Positions 1-7,027 of a DNA stretch of 11,850 bases are shown here, piece after piece. The position numbers were made by a program, and so were the translations under genes. The DNA lies in the NCBI GenBank assembly GCA_043820045.1, contig JBDREF010000358.1, positions 1 to 11,850 of the forward strand, written 5' to 3'. The DNA is from JBDREF01 sp043820045. Lineage in GTDB: Bacteria > Planctomycetota > Phycisphaerae > Sedimentisphaerales > Anaerobacaceae. The number at the start of each line of letters is the position of its first letter. Position 1 is the first letter of the stretch. Below the pieces are notes generated by a model. The model did no database searches, had not been told where the DNA came from, and saw only the letters and a list, made by a program, of their open reading frames with translations.

Positions 1-559
1 CCTTCGGGAAAATGTTTTCTAGTGGTTTAAGCGAACTGAGAATCCTTTCAGGAAGGTTGCCTCGATAATAACCTAACTCAATTGCTAAACGCGTGGCATG
101 TTTAATGACCTGTTCTTGTCGTTCAACATGTCCGAATTGAGATCCAAGATAGGCCGGTATTCTCATGAAAATCGATTCAGTTTGGCTATCTCCAGGGCGC
201 AAACGGACGAATCTCCCATAGACAGGTTGAAAGCCCATCCCTGTCGTTGGCCTCTTGAAGCGCGCACTTATCGTAAGAGTGTTTCCGTCTTCGGCTATTA
301 GTACACCGGCGCCCATACCAAATGTGCTGTCAGAGAATTTGTACCCTCCAACAAGAATCCAGGCGTCATCTTCAGAATCGTTTCGAATCTCATATCGCAG
401 GTTGAGACACTTTTCATTTAGCTCTATGTCTAATACAATGATTGTTAGTCGTCCGTTGTTTTGATCCGAACTTAAATCGGCTTTGGATTCTGATTGTGAC
501 CGTGCTGGTAACAGGATGCAGAGCATCAGCACTGCGATGATGATTGTGTGTTTGTTCAT
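1..559 (-). CDS. Secreted hypothetical protein, C-terminus beyond window
   Basis: I do not recognise this family with confidence. The minus-strand frame opens with ATG at 557-559, preceded by a purine-rich GGGAGAGG ribosome site, and stays open for 186 codons to the left edge, so the 3' end is missing. Residues 1-21 form a typical Sec signal peptide (K3, then a hydrophobic core IIIAVLMLCILL, then a PARS-like cleavage region). The mature part looks beta-rich, with an LRYEIRND segment followed by acidic residues and a WILVGG strand, which suggests an immunoglobulin-like or jelly-roll sandwich. The far part becomes helical (residues about 143-165). It follows the GH27 gene by 95 bp in the same direction and so probably shares its transcript. 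Secretion is likely; the role is unknown. A 20-residue unbroken frame just upstream of its ATG has no start codon and is not counted. Confidence 0.75.
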   Translation of the reverse strand, partial: MNKHTIIIAVLMLCILLPARSQSESKADLSSDQNNGRLTIIVLDIELNEKCLNLRYEIRNDSEDDAWILVGGYKFSDSTFGMGAGVLIAEDGNTLTISARFKRPTTGMGFQPVYGRFVRLRPGDSQTESIFMRIPAYLGSQFGHVERQEQVIKHATRLAIELGYYRGNLPERILSSLKPLENIFPK

Positions 560-654
560 TTCAGTCCTCTCCCTTCTGGTCAGGCACTTTGAGATACTCG
601 GCGAAGGTCTGCGCTGTATCCGGTTGTGCCGGTTCTTATTTGGCGCGGCTCGTC

Positions 655-2232
655 CTAAAATATGCGGACGAACGCTACGCCGTGTCTTGGTATTCTTGCT
701 TCGAAGCTCTCCCTGTATGTGCCGAGGTTCTTCTGCCGCCATAGGTCGCGGACTCGGTGCGGGCCTTCAATTCCGAGGTCCTCCCATGTGACGGCGATAT
801 CGATTGGCGTCTCGGCGGTACTGAACAGGCCCACGGCCTTCGAGCCGTCTTCCATGTCCTTGGCCATGATGAAATAATCATCAGTCTTGGCGATGATGGG
901 AGCCTGTTTGCCCAAGGCGTCCTGATCTACCTCGATGACTTCGGCGTTGCACAGGATGTTGAGCGTGAAATCGTCGAGCTTGTCCATGTCGCCCGAGAAG
1001 ATCAAGGGGGCCGCCATCAGGCACCACATCGACATATACGAATACTGCTCGCTGGGGGTAAGGCTGGTGGGTTTGCCCTCGGCCTGTTTGTGCGCATCGC
1101 CGACCCAGCCGATGAGGATATAGTCCGGGTCGTTCCACTGGCCCGGCTTGGCGTACTGCCAGTGCTGGGCGTTGCTCAGGCCGATGTTGTAGAATCCCGG
1201 CAGCGCGGTGTCCTTGGCCAGGCCAAGATCGCCGGTCGTTCGCCAGCAGTTTCCGCCGACCTCGCCGCCCCAGGTCCAGACGTCGCCCATTCCATATTGA
1301 CAGAGGTTGAAAACGATATCGCGGTCGAGTTGCGGCAGAATATCGCCCATTTTTATATAGGGCCTCTGCACTTTCTCTGCGCCCTCGCCCGTGGCGACGC
1401 TGGTGTACGAGCACCAGTCGTATTTGAGGAAATCGAAGTCCCACTCGGCGAACTTTTTCGCGTCGATTTCCTCGTGTTCGTATGTCCCCGTGTACTTCTG
1501 GCACGTCAGCGGGCCGGGCGATGTGTAGAGTCCGGCCTTAAGCCCTTTGGCGTGGATGTAATCGGCAAGGGCTTTCATGTCGGGGAAGTGCCGGTTCGAG
1601 CGAATTGCGCCATCGGCGTCGCGAGGCTCGCCGCCAATCATCGGGTCTGTGTCATCCGGCTTAACCATCCAGCAGTCGTCGATATTGACGTACTCGTAGC
1701 CGAAGTCGGCCATTCCCGATTCGATCATGGCATCGGCTGCTCGCCGCATGTGCTGTTCGGTGACGCGCCAGTAGTGGATGTACCAGCTATTCCAGCCCAT
1801 CGGCGGAGTGAGGGCGAGGGTTTCGCCCACGATGATTCTAAGAGGCCGCTGTGATGAGCCGTGACGGTTCTTTGCTTTGAGCGTGACCGGGTATTCGCCG
1901 GTTCGTTGCGGCGCGGTGCCGGTAATGATGCCGGTCGCCGCGTCCAGTCCGAGCGTTCGGGGCAGGTTCTCAGCGCTGAAGGTCATGGGTCTGTTGCCGA
2001 GGCACGGGATGCGGTAGATAAAGGGCCGGCCGGGCCGGCAGCCGTAAACCTTCGGCCCGTTTATCTGCGGCTTCGGGCCGGGCTTCGGCGTCAGGATCAC
2101 ATTGCCTTCTGCGACGACCAGCTTGTTCGATTTAACGGATGAAATGCAACCTGCGAGCTGCGCGGCAAGAACGGCGGAGATGAGAAGTGGCATACAGGTT
2201 GAACGAACGCGTTGTTTACGAATTCCAGACAT
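655..2232 (-). CDS. GH27 alpha-galactosidase-like lipoprotein with Ig-like N-terminal domain
   Basis: Predicted to remove terminal alpha-linked galactose (or beta-L-arabinopyranose / alpha-N-acetylgalactosamine, which the same family also covers). The N-terminus is basic, then hydrophobic, and ends in lipobox L-A-G-C29, so the enzyme is probably lipid-anchored in the envelope. Residues about 64-135 resemble the He_PIG-associated plus He_PIG (putative Ig) pair often fused to such enzymes (GRPFIYRIP, then MTFSAENLP and TGIITGTAP). The TIM barrel starts at LTPPMGWNSW (141-150). NIDDCW (183-188) is the substrate-binding Asp pair. The nucleophile is predicted as D272 in KYDWC and the acid/base as D335 in WRTTGD. 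WNDPD lies at 366-370, and a C-terminal beta domain follows from about 440. The ATG has GGGAGA six bases upstream. It lies 48 bp after the SDR gene and is probably co-transcribed with it. Family assignment is secure; exact substrate is not. Confidence 0.93.
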   Translation of the reverse strand: MSGIRKQRVRSTCMPLLISAVLAAQLAGCISSVKSNKLVVAEGNVILTPKPGPKPQINGPKVYGCRPGRPFIYRIPCLGNRPMTFSAENLPRTLGLDAATGIITGTAPQRTGEYPVTLKAKNRHGSSQRPLRIIVGETLALTPPMGWNSWYIHYWRVTEQHMRRAADAMIESGMADFGYEYVNIDDCWMVKPDDTDPMIGGEPRDADGAIRSNRHFPDMKALADYIHAKGLKAGLYTSPGPLTCQKYTGTYEHEEIDAKKFAEWDFDFLKYDWCSYTSVATGEGAEKVQRPYIKMGDILPQLDRDIVFNLCQYGMGDVWTWGGEVGGNCWRTTGDLGLAKDTALPGFYNIGLSNAQHWQYAKPGQWNDPDYILIGWVGDAHKQAEGKPTSLTPSEQYSYMSMWCLMAAPLIFSGDMDKLDDFTLNILCNAEVIEVDQDALGKQAPIIAKTDDYFIMAKDMEDGSKAVGLFSTAETPIDIAVTWEDLGIEGPHRVRDLWRQKNLGTYRESFEARIPRHGVAFVRIF

Positions 2233-2280
2233 TATTCTTCTCCCTAATAGCTGTTATGGATATCGGCTGTGCCGCGTGCT

Positions 2281-3060
2281 CTAAAGCAGGGCGAGCCAGC
2301 CGCCGTCAACGTATATGATCTGGCCGGTGATAAAGTCTCCGGCGCTCGAAGCGAGCAGGACCGCCGTGCCCGCAAGGTCTTCTGGTTGACCCCATCTTGC
2401 GAGCGGGGTCTTCGTAAGTACCCACCGGTTAAAATCCTCGTCTGTCTGGAGCGGCTCGGTAAGCTCGGTGGCGATATAACCGGGGCCGATTGCGTTTACG
2501 TTAATGTTGTACTTTGCCCATTCCACCGCCAGCGTTTTGGTGAGCATGAGCAGGCCGCTTTTGCTGCTGCCGTAGGCCGCGGTTGTGGGCCGGGCTGCGT
2601 GACACGTCAGCGAGCCGATGTTAATAATCCTGCCCGCTTTGCCCGCCTGTTTTCGATGACGGCAAAACGCTTGTGACAGCATGAGCACGGAAGTCAGGTT
2701 GACTTGGATGACGCGATTCCATGTCTCGATGTCAACGTCCTCGGCCGCGCCGCGAACCGTCATCCCGGCACAATTGACGAGAATGTCGATGCCTTTTGTC
2801 TCGGCGAGGATGTTCTCGAAAAGCCCCTCTATGCCTTCGGCGTTTTCCATGTCGAATGGAAAGCCCCATGTTTTTCTGCCGGTTTCGGCCTGAATCCGTT
2901 CCGCCGCCGCCTCGAGCTGCTCTTTCGTGCGCGCCACAAGTGCGATGGCCGCCCCATGTTCGGCCAGACCCTGCGCGATTGCAAGGCCTATGCCTCTGCC
3001 GCCGCCGGTAACCAATGCCGTTTTTCCCGATAAACTGAAACGCCTGCTTTCCATGGCCAC
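2281..3060 (-). CDS. Short-chain dehydrogenase/reductase, gluconate 5-dehydrogenase-like
   Basis: An NAD(P)-dependent oxidoreductase of the classical SDR family (259 aa, normal length). All family signatures are visible: the cofactor loop TGGGRGIG (18-25), NCAG (96-99) where the family has NNAG, structural N121, and the catalytic set S150, Y163 and K167 (YGSSK). PG at 193-194 follows strand six, and a C-terminal ITGQ...VDGG segment is typical. R44 after the second beta strand mildly favours NADP(H). Overall it looks most like gluconate 5-dehydrogenase or 2-deoxy-gluconate 3-dehydrogenase types, but SDR substrates cannot be read from sequence. Placement before a GH27 enzyme suggests a sugar or sugar-acid substrate (inference). 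The start is uncertain: GTG at 3060 has no clear ribosome site, while ATG two codons later (3054) has AGGTGG only 2 nt away. Upstream, TTGACG at 3101-3106 is the only -35-like hexamer noticed, without a well-spaced -10. Confidence 0.92.
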   Translation of the reverse strand: MAMESRRFSLSGKTALVTGGGRGIGLAIAQGLAEHGAAIALVARTKEQLEAAAERIQAETGRKTWGFPFDMENAEGIEGLFENILAETKGIDILVNCAGMTVRGAAEDVDIETWNRVIQVNLTSVLMLSQAFCRHRKQAGKAGRIINIGSLTCHAARPTTAAYGSSKSGLLMLTKTLAVEWAKYNINVNAIGPGYIATELTEPLQTDEDFNRWVLTKTPLARWGQPEDLAGTAVLLASSAGDFITGQIIYVDGGWLALL

Positions 3061-3169
3061 CTAATAAAGCAGAAAAGCCGTCATATAGCAAGACGGAATA
3101 CGTCAATTCCAGGCCCGGAGGGCTTCGAGAGCTGACCTTTCCGAATCGCCGGGTAATGAGTTTCGGTAT

Positions 3170-3196
3170 AAAAAAAGCCCCGCTCGTCGCGGGGCT
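3170..3196 (-). terminator. Intrinsic terminator of the HtrA-type protease gene
   Basis: A perfect 8-bp stem (AGCCCCGC at 3176-3183 pairing with GCGGGGCT at 3189-3196) with a 5-nt loop. On the minus strand it is followed at once by seven T residues (3176 to 3170). It begins 33 bp after the protease stop codon. This is a textbook Rho-independent terminator, and it separates the protease from the downstream SDR gene. Confidence 0.9.
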
Positions 3197-3229
3197 GAGG
3201 TGGTCACAGGAATAATCTGACGGGCTTGT

Positions 3230-4705
3230 CTACTTTTGTTCCGTTAATTTCAGGATTACGGAGTACTGGTATCGGCCTCGTCTTACCAACAGAAGAACGC
3301 GTCCCTTTTTCTTTGCATTCTTTATTGCATCGTTGAAATCTCTGGTATTCTTGACTTCCTGCAGGTTGACTTCCTTGATCAACGCCCCCGGCACGATGCC
3401 GTTGCGGGCTGCTTCGGAACCGGGTTGGACTTCATCTACGATGACTCCGCTCTGACCCTCGTAGCCGTAACGCGCGGCCACTTCCTCAGTCAGGTTCTGC
3501 ACGCTGAAGCCCAGTTCATCGACTGTCTCCGGCTGAAGGTTCCCGCTTAGTTCCGCCGCCGAAGGACGTTTACCCAGTTCGACAGTCAGAGGCTTTCGTT
3601 TTCCATCCCGCCAGACGATCAATTTGACACTGCTGCCCGGCTTTAGCATTGCTATTCGATTGCGGAAGACGTCGGCAGATTCCACCGAATCGCCGTTTAG
3701 TTCGACAATTACGTCGTTGTGTTTCATTCCACCCTGGGCGGCCGGAGAATCCTCGGTGACCTCGGTGACGAGAACGCCCTTGGCGCCCTCTTCAAGGCCA
3801 AAAAACGGGGCCTTGTCGGATGTCAGGGTTTCGGGCATGACGCCGAGAAAGCCGTGCTCGACGGTTCCGCCTTCGATGAGCTGGTCATAGACGTGCTTGG
3901 CCATATTTATGGGAATCGCAAAGCCGATCCCGATGTTGCCCATTGAGCCCACAATTGCAGTATTCATCCCGACGACTTTGCCGTCGAGGTTGATCAAAGG
4001 GCCGCCGGAATTGCCGAAGTTTATGGCCGCATCGGTCTGAATGAAGTTCTCGAGAGTCGCCAGTCCGAGACTGCTTCTGCCGGTGGCGCTTACGATGCCG
4101 GCTGTTACGGTATGGCTCAGACCGAGCGGATTGCCGATGGCGAGCACCCACTCGCCGACTTCAAGGGTGTCGGAGTTGGCCAGTTCGAGATAAGGCTGTT
4201 TGCCGGCATCTATTTTCAGGACCGCCACGTCGGATTCCGGGTCTGTTCCGATGATCTTGGCGCTAAGCTCTCGGTTGTCTGCAAGCTCGACGGTGACTTT
4301 CTCAGCACCGTCGACGACGTGATTGTTTGTCAGGATATAACCTTCGGCCGAAATAATAAATCCGGAGCCCTGGGCGATTTGCGGCTCCTTGTATCGGCGT
4401 TCCGGCTGGTTTTGACGAGGCGAGGGTTGTCTGAAGAAGTAGAAGAAGTCGTCGCCGAACGGCGAGTCCTGCGGCATTGAGTAATCCCGAGTGACGGTTT
4501 TCTCGGCCTTGACTCCGACGACGGCGGGCGAGGTTTTTTCGGCGATTGAGGCGAAGGCCTTACCCATCTGTTTCAGGGTGGCGACGCTGCCCGGGTCCTG
4601 TGCAAAGGCCGAAGGCGGGACGACGAAAAACAGCAGTAGGAAGAGGGTTGAGATTACGGGATAACGAGATGAACTTGTCTTCTGTCTGAGATTGCGAACC
4701 TGCAT
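3230..4705 (-). CDS. HtrA/DegP-type periplasmic serine protease with two PDZ domains
   Basis: An ATP-independent envelope protease/chaperone that degrades misfolded exported proteins. I place the start at the ATG at 4705 (491 aa), because GGGAG lies six bases upstream and a clean signal peptide follows: basic residues, then TLFLLLFFVVPPSAFA, with cleavage near residue 35. The frame extends to 4780, but that adds 25 residues with no export signal and starts almost at the predicted transcription start. In the 491-aa numbering the catalytic triad is H129 (TNNHVVDG), D159 (ESDVAVLK) and S233 (GNSGGP). A Phe/Gln/Arg-rich loop (about 85-105) resembles the DegP LA loop. PDZ1 spans about 282-375 (GFLGV start) and PDZ2 about 398-475. 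Length and domain order match DegP/DegQ (about 450-490 aa). It is a single-gene transcript with its own promoter and terminator. Confidence 0.95.
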   Translation of the reverse strand: MQVRNLRQKTSSSRYPVISTLFLLLFFVVPPSAFAQDPGSVATLKQMGKAFASIAEKTSPAVVGVKAEKTVTRDYSMPQDSPFGDDFFYFFRQPSPRQNQPERRYKEPQIAQGSGFIISAEGYILTNNHVVDGAEKVTVELADNRELSAKIIGTDPESDVAVLKIDAGKQPYLELANSDTLEVGEWVLAIGNPLGLSHTVTAGIVSATGRSSLGLATLENFIQTDAAINFGNSGGPLINLDGKVVGMNTAIVGSMGNIGIGFAIPINMAKHVYDQLIEGGTVEHGFLGVMPETLTSDKAPFFGLEEGAKGVLVTEVTEDSPAAQGGMKHNDVIVELNGDSVESADVFRNRIAMLKPGSSVKLIVWRDGKRKPLTVELGKRPSAAELSGNLQPETVDELGFSVQNLTEEVAARYGYEGQSGVIVDEVQPGSEAARNGIVPGALIKEVNLQEVKNTRDFNDAIKNAKKKGRVLLLVRRGRYQYSVILKLTEQK

Positions 4706-4716
4706 TATTAACTCCC
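4706..4716 (-). promoter_or_regulatory. Ribosome binding site fixing the HtrA start
   Basis: On the minus strand GGGAG (4716 to 4712) sits six bases before the ATG at 4705. It precedes the signal peptide, while the upstream in-frame ATG at 4780 lacks a comparable site. This decides the start in favour of 4705. Confidence 0.75.
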
Positions 4717-4790
4717 ATTTACTGTTACGTTGAATAAGACGGCGACAAAGGCCGACAATGTTACAGCCACAAATGCTCAATTGCTATACG

Positions 4791-4820
4791 ATTCTATCGC
4801 AGGAAGGTTCAGCCCGTCAA
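4791..4820 (-). promoter_or_regulatory. Sigma-70-type promoter for the HtrA-type gene
   Basis: On the minus strand TTGACG (4820 to 4815) and TAGAAT (4796 to 4791) are each five of six matches to the -35 and -10 consensus. The spacer is 18 bp. Transcription would begin near 4784, giving a leader of about 80 nt before the ATG at 4705. No extracytoplasmic-stress type promoter was recognised here. Confidence 0.6.
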
Positions 4821-4962
4821 AGGCTTTTTTGGTATTACACTTCCATTTGTCTTGCCGGAGTGAGCTGAAAAGGGGCGATTGGCTCTGCCCTTTCTCGCGG
4901 CGTGCTCGGCTCTTGGCTCGGAAAACAGACGGGATGGGTCCGAAATAATAATGATATGGCGA
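4821..4962. other. Rest of the divergent intergenic region, no gene seen
   Basis: The 337 bp between the HtrA ATG and the PIN-TRAM ATG hold the two promoters annotated on either side and no convincing gene. Open frames crossing it (for example minus-strand frames of 73 and 106 codons) have low-complexity, unconserved-looking products. A regulator could bind between the two promoters, but I see no clear operator palindrome. Confidence 0.5.
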
Positions 4963-4991
4963 TTGATAATAGGCTGCCGGCGGTTTATAAT
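4963..4991 (+). promoter_or_regulatory. Sigma-70-type promoter for the PIN-TRAM gene
   Basis: TTGATA (4963-4968) and a perfect TATAAT (4986-4991) are separated by 17 bp, the ideal spacing. Transcription would start near 4998, about 45 nt before the ATG at 5043. A strong GGGAGG ribosome site lies at 5028-5033, nine bases before that ATG. Confidence 0.75.
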
Positions 4992-5042
4992 CACCCATAT
5001 AAGAATGAATAAGCTTGTGTCATAATTGGGAGGTTCATAAAT

Positions 5043-6194
5043 ATGAAGTTGCTTTGGATTTTTAGGGCCATCTTTCTTGTCATCGTCGTGGCGGTTCTGT
5101 TTGTCAGCATTAGCTCGCCCAAAATGCAACAGGATGAAAAGGGCGAGCCTTCGAAGGATGCATACGATGCGAACTTGCTGGCGATTATCTGCAGCAGTAT
5201 AGGATTGGCAGGGTTCGTTCTGGCGCTGGATGTTCTTACACCCAAGAAGAAGCTCAGCGCTCTGGCCGGAGTGTTTTTCGGCCTGTTGGTCGGCCTGCTT
5301 ATTACGCGGGGGCTGGGGCCTGTGGTGGATATGGTAACCGATACCTTCAGTATTCCTATAAATGCGGCGGCGGTTGCGGCAATCAAGTGGGCCCTGGCCA
5401 TATGTATGTGCTATCTTACGATAAGTATTGTTATGCGGACCAAGGACGATGTACGATTCGTGATTCCCTATGTTGAATTCGCCAAGCAGACCAAGGGCGC
5501 GCGGCCGCTCGTGCTGGATACCTCGGCAATCATTGACGGCCGGATAGTGGACCTGTGCCAGAGTAAGTTGTTTGATGCCCCGCTGGTTGTCCCTCGCTTT
5601 GTGCTCAACGAGCTTCAGCTCGTTGCCGATTCAGCCGACAAGCTCAAACGCAACCGCGGCAGGCGAGGACTCGACATACTCAACAAGATGCAGATGGACC
5701 CGGTTATCGACGTGGAAATCGACGACACCGTGCTGACGGAAGTCGAGGAGGTCAAAGGGGTCGATCAGAAGTTGATGATGTTCACCAAGGCCTGCAATGG
5801 ACGACTGGCGACGACGGACTACAATCTGAGCAAGGTCGCGCGCGTGCGCGAGGTTGACGTGGTGAACATAAACGATTTGGCCAGTTCGCTCAAGGTCGTT
5901 GCTCTGCCCGGTGAGACGATGGAAGTGAAGATCATAAAGCCGGGCGAAGAGGCCGAGCAGGGCATCGGCTATCTGGATGACGGGACAATGATCGTTGTTG
6001 AAGGCGGCCGCAACAAGATCGGCCGGGAGCTGCTCATCAGTGTAACCAGTTCGCTTCAAACCTCCGCCGGCAAGATGATTTTCGGCAAATTCGAGGGCTT
6101 TGTGCAGGAGACAGGCTCGGAGAATCGGCGAAGGCCGTACAGAAGGTCGCCCAGACCTAATTCGTCAGGCGATAGCAGGGACAGAAGCTCATAG
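5043..6194 (+). CDS. Membrane-anchored PIN-TRAM domain protein (YacL family)
   Basis: A predicted membrane-tethered nucleic-acid-binding protein of the YacL type. The N-terminal third has four hydrophobic helices (about 5-23, 45-63, 71-88 and 108-131). A PIN nuclease-fold domain follows (about 155-282) with the expected acidic residues: D159 and D165 in LDTSAIIDGR, E190 in VLNELQ, D241 in VDQKL and D259 in TTDYNL. A TRAM RNA-binding domain spans about 288-356 (PGEEAEQGIGYLDDGTMIVVE). The last 25 residues are a basic Arg/Ser/Pro-rich tail. At 383 aa it is close to the family norm (about 350-370) plus this tail. Family members are widespread, but their cellular substrate is poorly defined; the intact acidic set suggests, without proving, metal-dependent RNase activity. 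It is monocistronic and divergent from the HtrA-type gene. Confidence 0.93.
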   Translation: MKLLWIFRAIFLVIVVAVLFVSISSPKMQQDEKGEPSKDAYDANLLAIICSSIGLAGFVLALDVLTPKKKLSALAGVFFGLLVGLLITRGLGPVVDMVTDTFSIPINAAAVAAIKWALAICMCYLTISIVMRTKDDVRFVIPYVEFAKQTKGARPLVLDTSAIIDGRIVDLCQSKLFDAPLVVPRFVLNELQLVADSADKLKRNRGRRGLDILNKMQMDPVIDVEIDDTVLTEVEEVKGVDQKLMMFTKACNGRLATTDYNLSKVARVREVDVVNINDLASSLKVVALPGETMEVKIIKPGEEAEQGIGYLDDGTMIVVEGGRNKIGRELLISVTSSLQTSAGKMIFGKFEGFVQETGSENRRRPYRRSPRPNSSGDSRDRSS

Positions 6195-6199
6195 CCCGT

Positions 6200-6267
6200 G
6201 ACTGCCCGGCCATATCGAGCATAACTCAATTGACGACACGTAGTTAGGAATCGGCGCCGGGCGGGTC
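6200..6267. repeat. Nested inverted repeat between convergent genes
   Basis: GCCCGGC (6204-6210) pairs with GCCGGGC (6256-6262), and GAC/GTC pairs extend the stem across a small bulge (6200-6202 with 6265-6267). Inside the loop TAACT (6222-6226) pairs with AGTTA (6242-6246). It lies just after the PIN-TRAM stop and before the convergent gene end at 6295. A T-run follows on the plus strand, but only about 15 nt later, so it is not a canonical terminator. It may still mark the 3' ends of both transcripts. Confidence 0.35.
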
Positions 6268-6294
6268 ATCTTTGAGTTTCCACTTTTTTGTTAG

Positions 6295-7023
6295 TTATTC
6301 GCCACTGCGCTTGAAGCACCGCGTCTCTTTTCGAGACCTTAGACCGCATCTCACAAACGCCGCGAGGCCGAGCAGATACCCGGCGGCAAAGAGCGGTTCG
6401 TAGAAGTATGACGCGAAATCCTGCTCGGTGATATGCAGACCTGCAATGCAGAAAGATACGACCATGATAACGCCGGAGAGAAAGAAGGCGAGCCAGTCTG
6501 CTGAAGTGACCTTGATGGCTATGTTGCGAGAGGACAGGTAGAGTATCGTCACGGCAAAAGCCAGCCACGAGATCGAGATAAGGACGGGATAAAGAACGGG
6601 TGACGCCCAGGTTACGGGTATTAGAAACAGTATATCCCAGTCCATTATCGAGGCCGGCCAGTCGAGCAGGACTTTCAGCCAGACATAGTAGAAGATATCC
6701 CAGACGGCGAAAATAATCAGAAAATATGCGATTCGGCGGCGAAGGTCCCGGCCGAACAGCCATGCTCCGGTGAAGATCAAGACAATGGTCGCAGCCTCTC
6801 TGCCGATTTCGGTCAGCAAGAATCGCCTCCAGAGCGGACCGATGCCGAACACAGCGAGGGGGAATGTGAATCCGTCGGGATAAAAGATTTCTCTCAGATA
6901 GACCACGACGGCGGCTTCGATATATCCAAACGCGATGCCGAAGACAACGACAATACAGAGTCTCTTGAGTGTCGCGGCGAACGCCTCGGGCGGCGCGTCC
7001 GGGAGTCTGTCATGTACGCACAT
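6295..7023 (-). CDS. Polytopic membrane protein of unknown function, downstream of ispG
   Basis: I do not recognise the family. The 242-aa product has about six hydrophobic segments (near 21-42, 76-90, 99-119, 131-163 as a long or paired segment, 177-195 and 209-225). Striking features are a first helix carrying GYIEAAVVVYLR with a buried Glu36, a WDIFYYVWLKVLLDWP stretch (108-123), an MDWDILFLIP stretch (127-136), and a basic C-terminal tail. These aromatic and charged patches in or next to helices look conserved rather than random. It begins 4 nt after the ispG stop; a GGAGA that overlaps the end of ispG lies about ten bases upstream. Translation is therefore probably coupled to ispG. A link to isoprenoid metabolism is possible by context only. 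It could instead be a generic small integral-membrane protein. Confidence 0.8.
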   Translation of the reverse strand: MCVHDRLPDAPPEAFAATLKRLCIVVVFGIAFGYIEAAVVVYLREIFYPDGFTFPLAVFGIGPLWRRFLLTEIGREAATIVLIFTGAWLFGRDLRRRIAYFLIIFAVWDIFYYVWLKVLLDWPASIMDWDILFLIPVTWASPVLYPVLISISWLAFAVTILYLSSRNIAIKVTSADWLAFFLSGVIMVVSFCIAGLHITEQDFASYFYEPLFAAGYLLGLAAFVRCGLRSRKETRCFKRSGE

Positions 7024-7027
7024 GCCG

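Noticed and set aside
561..632. Short minus-strand coding-like stretch ending in TGA just before the hypothetical gene's ATG (reads like ...TFAEYLKVPDQKGED)
   Set aside because: It looks protein-like and could be a remnant, but it is bounded upstream by an in-frame stop, has no start codon at its head, and is only about 23 codons long.
757..1854. Long plus-strand open frame (365 codons) opposite the GH27 gene
   Set aside because: The minus strand carries a full GH27 domain with catalytic residues in place. The plus-strand product shows no recognisable domain or ribosome site and is explained by codon bias of the opposite strand.
3078..3106. Possible promoter and small hairpin (CCGTC/GACGG) upstream of the SDR gene
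   Set aside because: TTGACG at 3101-3106 has no good -10 at 16-18 bp; TATATG is only 13 bp away. The hairpin stem is only 5 bp, too little to annotate.
4811..4830. Terminator-like AGCC...GGCT followed by a T-run on the plus strand
   Set aside because: The stem is only 4 bp and no plus-strand gene ends here. The same bases form the -35 region of the HtrA promoter.
4777..5129. Minus-strand open frames in the HtrA/PIN-TRAM intergenic region
   Set aside because: They overlap the two promoters and the PIN-TRAM start, and their products are low-complexity with no recognisable features.
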